Part shown: piece after piece, positions 1 through 7,949 of the stretch | Layout of the letters: each line of letters starts with the position of its first letter | Position numbering within the stretch: the stretch's first letter is position 1 | Program-made: the position numbers and the translations under genes | The notes under the pieces: model-generated | What the model was told of the DNA's origin: nothing | Database searches by the model: none | Seen by the model: the letters and a program-made list of their open reading frames with translations, nothing else | Source: JBBRCE01 sp038205115 | GTDB lineage: Bacteria > Planctomycetota > Planctomycetia > Pirellulales > JBBRCE01 | Direction: 5' to 3' | DNA length: 30,228 nt | NCBI GenBank assembly: GCA_038205115.1 | Contig: JBBRCE010000060.1 | Coordinates: 1-30,228 of the forward strand

Positions 1-2
1 AG

Positions 3-257
3 ACCGGTTGGGCCAACGGCGACTTCGACTACGACGGCTCGATTACCGCCGCAGACTACTCGCTGATGGACTCAGCTTTTGCGGCACAAAGCGGCGCGCT
101 GTCTGGCGAAGTCCATACACTGGGTTCGCTCGGTGGCTCGCCAGTCTCGGTCACCGCCGTGCCCGAACCGAGCACTTGGCTACTCGGACTGATGGGCATC
201 ATCGGCCTGCTTGTCATGGCCCGTCGCCGCAAGCTGCACGCGGCAACGTCGATTTAG
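3..257 (+). CDS. C-terminal end of a dockerin-like, PEP-CTERM-sorted exported protein (5' truncated)
   Basis: The reading frame is open from the window edge and ends at TAG 255-257. The first visible residues contain a calcium-loop-like stretch, GDFDYDGSITAADYSLMD, resembling one half of a type I dockerin repeat as often found near the C-terminus of planctomycete exported proteins. The last 35 residues form a PEP-CTERM sorting signal: VPEPST, then a hydrophobic helix (LLGLMGIIGLLVM), then the basic cluster ARRRK and a short tail. In known systems this tripartite tail is recognised by an exosortase and the protein reaches the surface or extracellular matrix. The catalytic or binding part lies upstream of the window, so the function is unknown. 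The gene converges on minus-strand genes and sits about 1.3 kb from the polysaccharide locus, which fits the known PEP-CTERM/EPS association. Confidence 0.85.
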   Translation, partial: TGWANGDFDYDGSITAADYSLMDSAFAAQSGALSGEVHTLGSLGGSPVSVTAVPEPSTWLLGLMGIIGLLVMARRRKLHAATSI

Positions 258-321
258 AAACGTTTCATTTTAGCCGTGTCGCTGACGGCTGTGCCGGACG
301 TCATTTCGGCACTGAGCGGCG

Positions 322-551
322 TTAGCTCAGCGGTCGGCCGCATCGCGGACATACCTTTGCGAGTCGAGAAACTTGCGATCCACAATCCGCACACGGCATG
401 AGATTTGGTCTTTGATCGCCACTGGAAGTCGGACTTTTTTTGACGACGAAAATGATCGCGGCGACGATCGCGCCAACCGCCACAACTCCGCAGCAAGCAA
501 GCCGAGAATGACGAATTCCAACGGGCTTAACATTGGCAGGCCCAGGATCAT
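322..551 (-). pseudogene. Small membrane-anchored zinc-ribbon protein, broken by a frameshift
   Basis: Two reading frames on the minus strand join into one sensible small protein. From the ATG at 549-551 (also possible 588-590) one frame gives MILGLPMLSPLEFVILGLLA, the start of a hydrophobic helix. A different frame then continues the helix as VVAVGAIVAAIIFVV, followed by KKSP and a four-cysteine zinc ribbon (PCADCGSQVSRLAKVCPRCG) ending at TAA 322-324. The second frame has no ATG of its own after its preceding stop. The switch falls in a short CTTG tandem repeat (two copies, near 497-506); a third copy would restore one frame giving about 80 residues. So this is either a recently broken gene or a sequencing error. 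One-helix proteins with a zinc ribbon are common in planctomycetes; the function is unknown. The reconstruction is an inference from two directly read frames. Confidence 0.6.
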
Positions 552-691
552 CGACTCATTCACTCCCGTGAAGCTGCCCAATAACATCATTTCAATCCCG
601 TTGCATTTTGCTCAATGATTTGGGAGTTCGAGTATCGGGCTTGGTCGAATCGTGTGGATGCACCGCGCCGCGGCAGTGGCAGTGGCAGACG

Positions 692-1171
692 TCAGCCGGC
701 GCGCTGCGACGGTTGAGATTCTCGCAGCGACTTGAGCTGTAACCGATCAATCAAATCGCGGACCTGCTTTTCCAGCTCGGGCAGTGCCTGGTGCGGCTCG
801 GCACAATCGACATCATCAATATGCCAATATTGGATACGATCGGCCCAGGCTGGAAAACGGGCCAGCATCTTTGCGCGATGTTCGGCTTCTTTGACGGCAA
901 TCACCAATTCGAACGCGGCAAAGTCGCCGGACTCGACAACCGCCGGCATGCGCTGTGGCTGCGCGCAGTCGAGACCCCGCAATTGCAATCCGGCAATCGC
1001 GTGCGGCGAAATTGCGCCGAGATTGTTGGGACTGAGCCGAAAACCGCGCGACTCCGCCTGCCACGCCATTTGCCGCCGCGACGCCAGTAGGTTGAAAAAC
1101 TGCTCTGCGAATCGGCTGCGATAGAAATTGCCGCTGCAGAGAAACAGCACCCTGGACGTGCCCACGGTCAC
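692..1171 (-). CDS. Low-molecular-weight protein tyrosine phosphatase family protein
   Basis: This 159-aa protein has the LMW-PTP signature near its N-terminus: the P-loop CSGNFYRS (C12, R18, S19 of a CX5RS motif), preceded by a beta strand, VLFL. An acidic segment near residues 118-125 (DDVDCAEP) sits where the general-acid Asp loop of the family lies. Family enzymes dephosphorylate phosphotyrosine through a cysteinyl-phosphate intermediate; in capsule loci the Wzb members act on the autokinase Wzc. The start is a GTG whose GTGA overlaps the stop of the 55-aa ORF upstream, so the two are probably translated together. The gene lies downstream of the EPS locus on the same strand, but no tyrosine kinase is visible. 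The final 15 or so residues are polar and probably disordered. The substrate is unknown. Confidence 0.85.
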   Translation of the reverse strand: MTVGTSRVLFLCSGNFYRSRFAEQFFNLLASRRQMAWQAESRGFRLSPNNLGAISPHAIAGLQLRGLDCAQPQRMPAVVESGDFAAFELVIAVKEAEHRAKMLARFPAWADRIQYWHIDDVDCAEPHQALPELEKQVRDLIDRLQLKSLRESQPSQRAG

Positions 1172-1335
1172 GATTTGGCTTTCAGCACGGCCGCTTGTTG
1201 ACGATATCGAACGGCGTTGTGGGTAAACGTGCGGCGTTTGACGCGGCTCTTGGCCACCCGCGCGAGTGATTCGTACTTCTCTGCCATCGCGATTTTTACG
1301 GCGGACAGGTTTTGATCGTCGACAGCTTTAGTCAT
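1168..1335 (-). CDS. Small basic protein of 55 aa, coupled to the tyrosine phosphatase gene
   Basis: ATG at 1333-1335 opens a 55-codon frame beginning MTKAVDDQNLSAVKIAMAEK. It ends at TGA 1168-1170, overlapping the GTG start of the phosphatase gene (GTGA). The protein is strongly basic in its second half (VAKSRVKRRTF, then HNAVRYRQQAAVLKAKS) and should be mostly helical; it has no signal peptide or membrane helix. The pattern of KYESLAR, a basic stretch and RYRQQA resembles small uncharacterised planctomycete proteins that I recall only generally, so no function is assigned. No strong Shine-Dalgarno is seen (AGAAAG about 10 nt upstream). The exact GTGA overlap and biased codon use support it as a real gene. 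Confidence 0.6.
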   Translation of the reverse strand: MTKAVDDQNLSAVKIAMAEKYESLARVAKSRVKRRTFTHNAVRYRQQAAVLKAKS

Positions 1336-1514
1336 TTCGAAGCGCGCTTTCTTAGTGAGTTACGCCCGGTACGATCCGAGCGGTTGTTGAAGATTGAGCA
1401 CCTATGGTAAGCGGATTCTCGCCGTTCGTCGAGGGGGATTGACCTGCAAGCGCCGCGGTTGCTGCTCCAAATTCGCCGGTCGAGGTGGTCGTCCGCCGCA
1501 GGAATGCCGGTTCG

Positions 1515-3038
1515 CTAGCGACGGTAGCGAATTGCCCGCGCAAGTCCGCCGAGAAATTGCCGGTCGGCGGAGTCCAGTAGGCGCCCGCTGAGCGCAAACG
1601 CCGCGAGCGTCAGCAGCAGCACCAAAAGCGCCGGCCAAAAGCCGAACCACAGCGTGCCTGGCAGACTGACCACCAGCAGCAGCCCCGCGTCTCGCTGCAG
1701 CCCCTGTCGCCAGCAAAACGCCAGCATCAGTAGCAGTGCCACCAGGTTGGCCGCCGTAGCGCCGCATACCGCGCCCCACAATCCCAGCGGTTTGACGAGC
1801 AGCAGGCTTGTGATCAGGTTGACCGCCAGTCCGATCGCAATCGCCAACATGACTTTGCCGTTATGCTCGCGGCACCAAAGATATAATTGCACCAGCAACA
1901 CCAAACTGCCCCAGATGGACAGCGCCAACGTCCAGGGGAGCAAGGTCTGACCTTGCTGAAATTTATCGGACACGCCGCCAAGGACTTTGAACACCCAGGG
2001 CGCCAATCCGAGCAGGCTGACCGCGCCGGTCATCAGTAGCAAGGCGAACAGCTTGACGGTCAGATTGAGTCGGCGCGAGACAGCCTGGTTGCCTTGCGTG
2101 TCCCAGATGCGGGCGAATCGGGGCAACAGCGCCGCGCTCAGCAAATTGGCGAGTGCCGGAAAGAACTTCGGCAGCAGCAGCGCCGCGTGATATTGTCCCA
2201 GCTCAGCGTGCGCATCAAGCGGGTTGCGCGAACTGAACTGCACCAGCACGAAGCGGTCGGCCAGATCAAAGCCGTTCATCAGCAAATTGGTGAGCCATAG
2301 CCACAGTGCGAATCGTACGATGCGCGGTAAAAACGTCGCGTCCGCCGGTTCCATTGGGTGATGATCCAATCGCTGCCAGTGATGCCTTAGACCCGGTAGC
2401 ACAATGGCCGCGGCCAGCAGATTCGAAACGGCGAACGCCCAAATGGCGCTGACCGTGCTGGCCGACTGATACTCAAACAGCGCCCAGCCAACCAGGCCGA
2501 ACATCAGCGACTGCCCGAATTGCAACCAAAACGCCGAGCGGAACAAGTGCAGCGACAGAAACACGGTGGTCAGCGTGTTGTACGCAATCAGACCCACAAG
2601 ACCGACCAGCCAGGGACCGATCAGCCCAGAAAACTCGGGACCGCCAAAGATCAGTTGCGCCACCAGCGGCCGCGTCATCGCAAACAGGCCGACGACCACC
2701 AGCGAAGTGGCCGCGCTAGCCAGCAGGGATTTCGTCAGCAGAATTCGCAACCGACCGCAGGCGCGATACGGTTCGACAAATCGGCCCAGCGAGCCAGGGA
2801 TTCCCAGCACGGCCAGCGGCGCCGCCAACAACGCAAACTTGTAAGCCATCTCCCACTGCCCCAGCGACTCCTTCGGCAGCAAGCGACAAAACAACGTGCC
2901 TTGGATCAGCGTGGCCAGTCGCGGCAAGGTTGCCAAGAGCAACACCATGCCGGCGCCCCGGGCCATACTGCCAGCCAGCGGCGTTTCGATGGGCAGTTCG
3001 CGCTCCTGTGACGAAGCGGGCAGAGAAGTGCCGCTCAC
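1515..3038 (-). CDS. Polysaccharide flippase-like multi-spanning membrane protein (Wzx/MOP superfamily)
   Basis: The protein has 507 aa when started at the GTG 3036-3038, which overlaps the stop of the upstream acyltransferase gene (GTGA). The open frame extends further upstream but only inside that gene. After a polar N-terminus of about 30 residues it is almost wholly hydrophobic, with roughly 12-14 helices. An early segment (GMVLLLATLPRLATLIQGTL, then KESLGQWEMAYKF) has the look of the first helices and loop of Wzx/RfbX-type transporters. The family moves undecaprenyl-diphosphate-linked repeat units across the inner membrane before polymerisation. Its position after polymerase, glycosyltransferase and chain-length genes agrees. 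It is the last gene of the EPS run, and a 179-nt gap without a convincing gene follows. It could also be a MATE-like exporter, but the context favours a flippase. Confidence 0.8.
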   Translation of the reverse strand: MSGTSLPASSQERELPIETPLAGSMARGAGMVLLLATLPRLATLIQGTLFCRLLPKESLGQWEMAYKFALLAAPLAVLGIPGSLGRFVEPYRACGRLRILLTKSLLASAATSLVVVGLFAMTRPLVAQLIFGGPEFSGLIGPWLVGLVGLIAYNTLTTVFLSLHLFRSAFWLQFGQSLMFGLVGWALFEYQSASTVSAIWAFAVSNLLAAAIVLPGLRHHWQRLDHHPMEPADATFLPRIVRFALWLWLTNLLMNGFDLADRFVLVQFSSRNPLDAHAELGQYHAALLLPKFFPALANLLSAALLPRFARIWDTQGNQAVSRRLNLTVKLFALLLMTGAVSLLGLAPWVFKVLGGVSDKFQQGQTLLPWTLALSIWGSLVLLVQLYLWCREHNGKVMLAIAIGLAVNLITSLLLVKPLGLWGAVCGATAANLVALLLMLAFCWRQGLQRDAGLLLVVSLPGTLWFGFWPALLVLLLTLAAFALSGRLLDSADRQFLGGLARAIRYRR

Positions 3039-4276
3039 GACGGCGCCTCGGTCGATTCGGATTGCTCCGCGTGCGGAATGCTCGCGCGGAGCGATTTGCC
3101 GCGCAGCACGCGACGGGCAACGCGCTTGAGGCGATCTCCACATCGCCAGGCAAGATGCCGCAGCATGGCCAGCGGTTGGCGGCGAACAAGGCGATACCCC
3201 AGCACCGCTTGCGGTTGAGCGCTCCACGACGCTTTGTAAGGTTCGTCGCCGCGAAGAAAATCGAAGCTTTGCAGCCCGGCTTCAAGCGCGTCTTGAATTG
3301 CCACGCCGGTCAATAGCCAACCCGGTCGGTGCGCGTCGAGGTCGGGATTCAAACCACTTTGGTACATGTAGGCCGTGCGATTGCCAACCAGCAAATACGC
3401 CACGGCGGCTGGCTGGCCTTCGATTTCCAACCAAATCAGCCGCAACCGATTTTGTCGCAGCATTTCTGCCATGACTTCGTACTGAAAATGGCCGAAGCGG
3501 ACGTCGGCAAAGCAGCCGGCATCACCGAGACTTCGCCGTCGTCGCTCGTGCAGTTCGACGAGAATCTCGAATCCCCGCGCAAGTTGCGATTGGTTTTCGA
3601 CGCGATGGATTACACCTCGCCCCGACGCCACGACATCGCGAAACAGCCGTCGCACGCGGTTACGTCGCGGCTTGGAGAGCTGTTTTAAAAACGCGTCCCA
3701 ATTGTTGCCCAGCGGCATATTCCAACTGGACACGCAGCAACCGCGATGTCGGATCACGCGGCTGGCCGCCAAGTGTTGGCAAAACGATTGGATCGTGATA
3801 TCCGACGGATCCACGCCAACCAATTCCATTCGGGACCATTGCCGGGCGCCAGCGCCTAGCAGCCACTGGGCCAGCGCCGTGGCCACCGCGGATTGCTGCC
3901 CGCCGTGGGCCAGGAATGTGAGGTGATCCGACGCCACGCGGCCCGAACCGAGAAATCGCAGCAGTGCGCCACGAACGATCGAGCTGGTTCGATATAGCGG
4001 CGCCAGGCCCACCAATTGTCCCCGCGCGGTGCGCACGCAGAGCACAAACAGGCGGTCGCCGCGCCGGCGGTAATGTCGCCACCAGGTCGTCAGCCAGGCG
4101 AAGGTACGAAAGGGAATATCGCCGGCGAGCGCATCCCATTCGGGTTGCAAGGCAGCCAACCGCGATTCGTCATTGATGCAGGCAACGACCAAATCGCTCG
4201 CCAACGCCTCGGATGGTTGAGCGTCATCCGACCATTTCGACATTGGCGGGCGATCGATCGCTGTGGGCACGGACAT
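3035..4276 (-). CDS. FemAB/CelD-like GNAT-fold acyltransferase in the EPS locus
   Basis: A 413-aa soluble protein. Features typical of the CelD/BcsL group (GNAT-fold acetyltransferases beside polysaccharide genes) include the early segment LQPEWDALAGDIPFRTFAWLTTWWRHY, split here as LQPEWDALAGD then FRTFAWLTTWW (about residues 43-67). A basic stretch, LSKPRRNRVRRL, lies mid-protein. A C-terminal GNAT core contains AVAYLLVGNRTAYMYQSG, a PGWLLTGVAIQDALEAG helix and FDFLRGDEPYKASW. This last motif (FDFLRGDExYK) is highly characteristic of the group. A role in acylating an exopolysaccharide or its lipid-linked precursor is inferred. The gene follows the TPR gene by 18 nt and overlaps the flippase by 4 nt. 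An alternative start is the ATG at 4241-4243; neither start has a clear Shine-Dalgarno. Confidence 0.8.
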   Translation of the reverse strand: MSVPTAIDRPPMSKWSDDAQPSEALASDLVVACINDESRLAALQPEWDALAGDIPFRTFAWLTTWWRHYRRRGDRLFVLCVRTARGQLVGLAPLYRTSSIVRGALLRFLGSGRVASDHLTFLAHGGQQSAVATALAQWLLGAGARQWSRMELVGVDPSDITIQSFCQHLAASRVIRHRGCCVSSWNMPLGNNWDAFLKQLSKPRRNRVRRLFRDVVASGRGVIHRVENQSQLARGFEILVELHERRRRSLGDAGCFADVRFGHFQYEVMAEMLRQNRLRLIWLEIEGQPAAVAYLLVGNRTAYMYQSGLNPDLDAHRPGWLLTGVAIQDALEAGLQSFDFLRGDEPYKASWSAQPQAVLGYRLVRRQPLAMLRHLAWRCGDRLKRVARRVLRGKSLRASIPHAEQSESTEAPS

Positions 4277-4294
4277 AACGCAGCGCCGGAAGAC

Positions 4295-4660
4295 CTAGGC
4301 GGACAGCACCTCGCCTCGACCGTCGGACATTTGAGCCAGATCGCTTTTGGCCGCCAGCGCCAAACCGCGATTGTAATGCGCGGCGGCTAATCGAGGCTCG
4401 AGCCGAATCGCTTCGTCACAATCGGACAGCGCTTGATCGAAATCGCCGAGGTGCAAGTATGCCGCGCCACGGTTGGCATACGCCAACGCCAAGTTCGGCT
4501 CCAGTTCGATGGCACGGTCCAAATCCGCGATTGCCCGCAAGTAATCGCCCTTGGCAATGTAAGCCACGCCACGACTGCAGTACGCATAGCTGCAGTCTGG
4601 ATCGATTCGCAGGACGACGGCGAAACTTTCAATGACTTGATCGTGAGCTGATGTATCCAT
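4295..4660 (-). CDS. Small tetratricopeptide-repeat protein
   Basis: A 121-aa protein beginning MDTSAHDQVIESF, with GGAG 10 nt upstream of the ATG at 4658-4660. A TTG further upstream (4676-4678) is less likely. It consists of about three TPR units of 34 residues: one ending in AYCSRGVAYIAKGDYLRAI, one with LALAYANRGAAYLHLGDFDQ, and one with AAAHYNRGLALAAKSDL. The canonical small and aromatic positions (G, Y, A, N-R-G) are in place. There is no signal peptide or membrane helix, so it should be a cytoplasmic protein-protein scaffold. It is placed inside the EPS run, 158 nt after the deacetylase stop and 18 nt before the acyltransferase gene. This suggests a partner role in polysaccharide assembly, but no specific function can be given. 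Confidence 0.8.
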   Translation of the reverse strand: MDTSAHDQVIESFAVVLRIDPDCSYAYCSRGVAYIAKGDYLRAIADLDRAIELEPNLALAYANRGAAYLHLGDFDQALSDCDEAIRLEPRLAAAHYNRGLALAAKSDLAQMSDGRGEVLSA

Positions 4661-4817
4661 CTGCAAAACACTCCGCAAAAAACCGTTGCTGACTCACATG
4701 GGCAAGTAGTGTTAGCTTCCACTGGTGGCGGAAGTCGACAGCGTGTAGGAACTATTCTAATTGAGCGATTTCTGGACGCGCGACAATTCCTCGGCAAAAA
4801 CCAGTATTTAACCAAGT

Positions 4818-6770
4818 TTAAACATAGTCGAATCGGCGGATCGAAAACTGGCGAATGGGATCGACCGTGGCCCAGTTCTTCAGGCGTATCAAGCTCTGGT
4901 CGACACCGAACCGCTGAACGTGAAAAGCATCGTCCCCCGGATAGTTGTAACCACCGTACGCGGAGCAAACACCTTCGTAGCCGGCCTCTTGCGCCATTTG
5001 AAAGGCGAGCGCCGTGAGGTTGCGATGACGCCCGTACGGAAACGAAAAGTAGCGCACCGGCCTGCCAATGGCGTCCTGCAGTTCTTGCCGTGGCCGAACC
5101 AATTCGTCTCGCAAAATGTCTCGGTCGACAATCCCACCCAAGTCAAGATGCGTCCGCGAGTGGACGCCAATCTCAATACCGGCCGCGGCAAGTCCCCGCA
5201 ACTCGGCCAGCGTGTTGGGCGCAAAATCGTTGCCCATCTGTGCGTCGTGAATGAACGGACGCTGATGCAAAATTTGGTCGGTGACCACAAAGTAGGTGCA
5301 TGGAATCTGCTGGGCGATCAACAGCGGGATGGCGTTGCGGCAGTTCTCCGCGTAGCCATCGTCAAACGTCACCGCGACGCAAGGCCGGTCGTTGGACGCC
5401 TGCCGAATGCGCCGCTGCGCCTCGGAGAGCGAAACGCAATCGAAATGCGCTTTGAGCCAGTGGATCTGCCGTTCGAATTCCGCGCACGATGTGGTCCAGG
5501 AATTCGCGCGATCGTTGGCCACGCGATGTAACAAAAGTGACATGACGGGCGCGCGACCTTTGGCGGCCGCAATCCGTCGCTGGCACCAGCGCAACGGATA
5601 CGAGCCGCGATAGTACATGCCCAGCGCCATTCGCCGCGCCGCCGACATGGGCGAGCGCGTCACGCCCGAAGGCGATTCTGGCAAAGCGGTGCGATGATGA
5701 TTGGTTGGAGCAATCATGGCTGCTGTTTTTCCTCCTGAAACTCGAGTCGTCCCTGGCGCGTCCGACGTGGGTTTGCGCGCAATCGTACAATTCACTCCCA
5801 AAGCCACGCAGAGGTTTCTGACCCAGCGACCGGGCAGATATTCCAGCAGCGGTTCGCAGCGGCGCTTAAGGCGGGCCAGCCCGTGGCCGCACAACACAAT
5901 CCGCTTTTGGCTGGTGACCAGCGGCGTGGCAACCGTGGCAAAGCCGGCTTGCTCAAGTAAGGCCGTGACTTCGCGCAATGTGTATTCTTTGAGGTGAAAG
6001 CCCTCGGCCTCGCTGCGTACCGGTCGCACGCGGCGGGTGACGTCCCAAGGCCGGCCATGCCAATTGGGCGTGATCGTCAACAGCACGCCACCGGGCGAAA
6101 GCAACTGGTAGATCCGCGCCAGGAAGTCGGCGATCTCATCGGTCGGGATGTGCTCGAAAACATCGTTCCAATAGATGACATCGCAGCGGCCGTGCAGCGC
6201 CGTGAGATCGGCGGTCAGAAAGTCACCCAGCAGCAGTGCCGCGGGATCGGCCGAGGCCGGCAACTGTTCCAAGGCGGCCTGCCGCATGGCCGACGAGACT
6301 TCAATGCCGGCGACTGCAAAATCCGCATCCGCCACGGCTTGCAGCATCCGCCCGCTGCCGTAACCCAATTCGAAAAATCGCGGCGCTGCCACGCCCTCGC
6401 GCCGGCGCATCCGCAAGGCATCGAGCACCAACCGAATGTATCGCGGTTTGAGCCCCATGATCAGCGGACCGGTTGACGGTGCCAGCCGATCGAGAATGGC
6501 CAGCACGGTATCGTAAGCTTGGCCAATCGTCGCGCCGCGCTCCGTGGAATTTTTGGCGGTCCGGCGAATCTTGGCCGCAAATGCGCGCTCTTCGATCCAC
6601 TGCAGCTTCTCGAGTTCGACTCGCGACAGACCTGCAAGGTCCAGCGGCGTGCCGTCATGCAACCTGACGACCACCGCGCGATCATCCGCTGTCGGAGCGA
6701 ACTCCGTTGCGGCAAGTGCGTTTACTGCGTGAGCGGTTGGCATAACGTGGGCAACGCAAGTCAGGGGCAT
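4818..6770 (-). CDS. Fusion of a SAM-dependent methyltransferase and a polysaccharide deacetylase
   Basis: The single 650-codon frame carries two complete domains. Residues about 80-300 are a class I SAM methyltransferase: motif I FELGYGSGRM (133-142), an acidic residue after the next strand (GIEVSS), YWNDVFEHIP (200-209) and LLSPGGVLLTITPNWHG. Residues about 390-650 are a NodB-type carbohydrate esterase 4 domain: TFDDGY with the catalytic and metal Asp pair (D470, D471), HSRTH with the two zinc His (H537, H541) and SFPYG (576-580). Residues 340-385 form a polar linker. An AGGAGG followed by an in-frame ATG (M352) lies in the linker, so the second domain may also be made alone. The ATG start abuts the TGA of the upstream glycosyltransferase (TGAATG); a second ATG lies nine codons in. 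Likely roles are methylation of a saccharide residue and N- or O-deacetylation of the polymer; substrates are unknown. Confidence 0.85.
   Translation of the reverse strand: MPLTCVAHVMPTAHAVNALAATEFAPTADDRAVVVRLHDGTPLDLAGLSRVELEKLQWIEERAFAAKIRRTAKNSTERGATIGQAYDTVLAILDRLAPSTGPLIMGLKPRYIRLVLDALRMRRREGVAAPRFFELGYGSGRMLQAVADADFAVAGIEVSSAMRQAALEQLPASADPAALLLGDFLTADLTALHGRCDVIYWNDVFEHIPTDEIADFLARIYQLLSPGGVLLTITPNWHGRPWDVTRRVRPVRSEAEGFHLKEYTLREVTALLEQAGFATVATPLVTSQKRIVLCGHGLARLKRRCEPLLEYLPGRWVRNLCVALGVNCTIARKPTSDAPGTTRVSGGKTAAMIAPTNHHRTALPESPSGVTRSPMSAARRMALGMYYRGSYPLRWCQRRIAAAKGRAPVMSLLLHRVANDRANSWTTSCAEFERQIHWLKAHFDCVSLSEAQRRIRQASNDRPCVAVTFDDGYAENCRNAIPLLIAQQIPCTYFVVTDQILHQRPFIHDAQMGNDFAPNTLAELRGLAAAGIEIGVHSRTHLDLGGIVDRDILRDELVRPRQELQDAIGRPVRYFSFPYGRHRNLTALAFQMAQEAGYEGVCSAYGGYNYPGDDAFHVQRFGVDQSLIRLKNWATVDPIRQFSIRRFDYV
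5731..5736 (-). promoter_or_regulatory. Internal Shine-Dalgarno inside the fusion gene
   Basis: On the minus strand AGGAGG is followed after 13 nt by an in-frame ATG (5715-5717) at the junction between the methyltransferase and deacetylase domains. The motif is a perfect anti-SD match, though the spacing is long. It may be a relic of two separate genes or allow separate translation of the deacetylase half. Confidence 0.45.
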
Positions 6771-7949
6771 TCAGACCGAGGCGATCTCATGCCTATTAAT
6801 CGGTGACGAAGATTCGTGAATTCCCGCACGAACGGCGTTTGACGGCAATTGAATGCCAGCGCAACGCGCGTAAAGCTGTTCCATCTGCAAGGCAATTTGC
6901 GGCCACTGAAACAGCAGCACCTGCTGTGCCGCCCGGCGACCGTACTCCTGCAGCAGACGACGATCATCAACAACGTGCGTCAGCACGCGTTGCAAGTCGG
7001 CCACGTCGCCGCGCTTAAACCGAAAGCCCGCGTCGCCGACGACACAAACATTTTCCGGAATATCACTCACCAGCACCGGCAACCGGGCATTCATGGCTTC
7101 TAGCAGCGCGATCGACATGCCTTCCAAATCGCTGGGCAGCACGAACATTCGCGCGCCGGCGTAGAGTTGCGCGAGTAAATCGCGATTGGCCATGCCGGTG
7201 AACACCACGCGATCGTCGGCCAGTTGACGCAACTGTTTTTCGTAGCTGTCATCGAATCGGCAGCCGCCAGCAATCACCAACTTGACATCCAGCGATGTTC
7301 GCTTGAACGCCTCGATCAAATAGTGCAAACCTTTTTCCGGAACCAACCGCGCGACGGCCAACAGGTAGCCGCCGGGCGTGAGCTTCCACTCCGCCAAATG
7401 CCGCATGTCTGTCGCGGGAAAAGGAATCACGCCGTTGGGCACGAATTCAACCTCGCGATTGTACTCGCTGGCAAAATAGTCGCGGAGCGTCGGCGATACC
7501 ACCGCCAACCGATTGGCGCATCGCACGGCCACGCGTTCGCCTTGCCGCAGACACCAGCGGGCAAAACCGTTCCACTTGGCACGCTGATAGTCCAAACCGT
7601 GCACCGTCACCACCACCGGCAAGCCAGCCAGCCGCGCCAGCGGCGCGAGCAGAGCCGGGCCGACGCAATGAAAATGCACGACGTCGGCACGTCGCAATGC
7701 CACATCGATGGTGCAAGCCAGCGTATGTGTGATGGCGTCGAGATGTTTGGTCGGCACGCTGGGCCGAAACACGCGATGCAAACCGCCCTCGCTTGACGAT
7801 TGCGCGTCGCGACCGCAATACGAACGGCGGCAATACGCAATCACTTCATGCCCACGCGAAACCAGTTCGCGGCTCACAACCTCGACCCATTGGGCGACGC
7901 CGCACTCATGTGCCGGAATGCCCTTTTGACCGATCATGGCGATCTTCAT
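6771..7949 (-). CDS. Glycosyltransferase family 4 protein
   Basis: A 392-aa GT-B fold enzyme. The N-terminal half begins MKIAMIGQKGIPAHECGVAQ, a common GT4 opening with a glycine-rich acceptor-side loop, and contains ADVVHFHCVGPALL and VVVTVHGLDYQRAKW. A central strand, FVPNGVIPF, precedes the donor-binding half, with LLAVARLVPEKGLHYLIEAF, LVIAGGC and the E-X7-E motif in LEGMSIALLEAM (about residues 279-290). GT4 enzymes transfer sugars from nucleotide donors with retention of configuration; donor and acceptor cannot be read here. The start has GGGAG 9 nt upstream. It overlaps the preceding glycosyltransferase by 4 nt (ATGA) and abuts the following fusion gene, so the three are probably translationally coupled. 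It probably acts at the cytoplasmic membrane face on lipid-linked repeat units. Confidence 0.9.
   Translation of the reverse strand: MKIAMIGQKGIPAHECGVAQWVEVVSRELVSRGHEVIAYCRRSYCGRDAQSSSEGGLHRVFRPSVPTKHLDAITHTLACTIDVALRRADVVHFHCVGPALLAPLARLAGLPVVVTVHGLDYQRAKWNGFARWCLRQGERVAVRCANRLAVVSPTLRDYFASEYNREVEFVPNGVIPFPATDMRHLAEWKLTPGGYLLAVARLVPEKGLHYLIEAFKRTSLDVKLVIAGGCRFDDSYEKQLRQLADDRVVFTGMANRDLLAQLYAGARMFVLPSDLEGMSIALLEAMNARLPVLVSDIPENVCVVGDAGFRFKRGDVADLQRVLTHVVDDRRLLQEYGRRAAQQVLLFQWPQIALQMEQLYARCAGIQLPSNAVRAGIHESSSPINRHEIASV

Noticed and set aside
272..312. Two small hairpins after the PEP-CTERM gene as a terminator
   Set aside because: Stems are only 6 bp and no T-tract follows on either strand.
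1352..1597. 81-codon minus-strand frame across the flippase gene end
   Set aside because: Starts inside the flippase gene in another frame, lacks a ribosome site and resembles no family; low-complexity Thr/Ala/Ser composition.
2520..3011. Open frame of 163 codons antisense to the flippase gene
   Set aside because: Gln/Arg-rich shadow of a hydrophobic coding sequence; no domain and no ribosome site.
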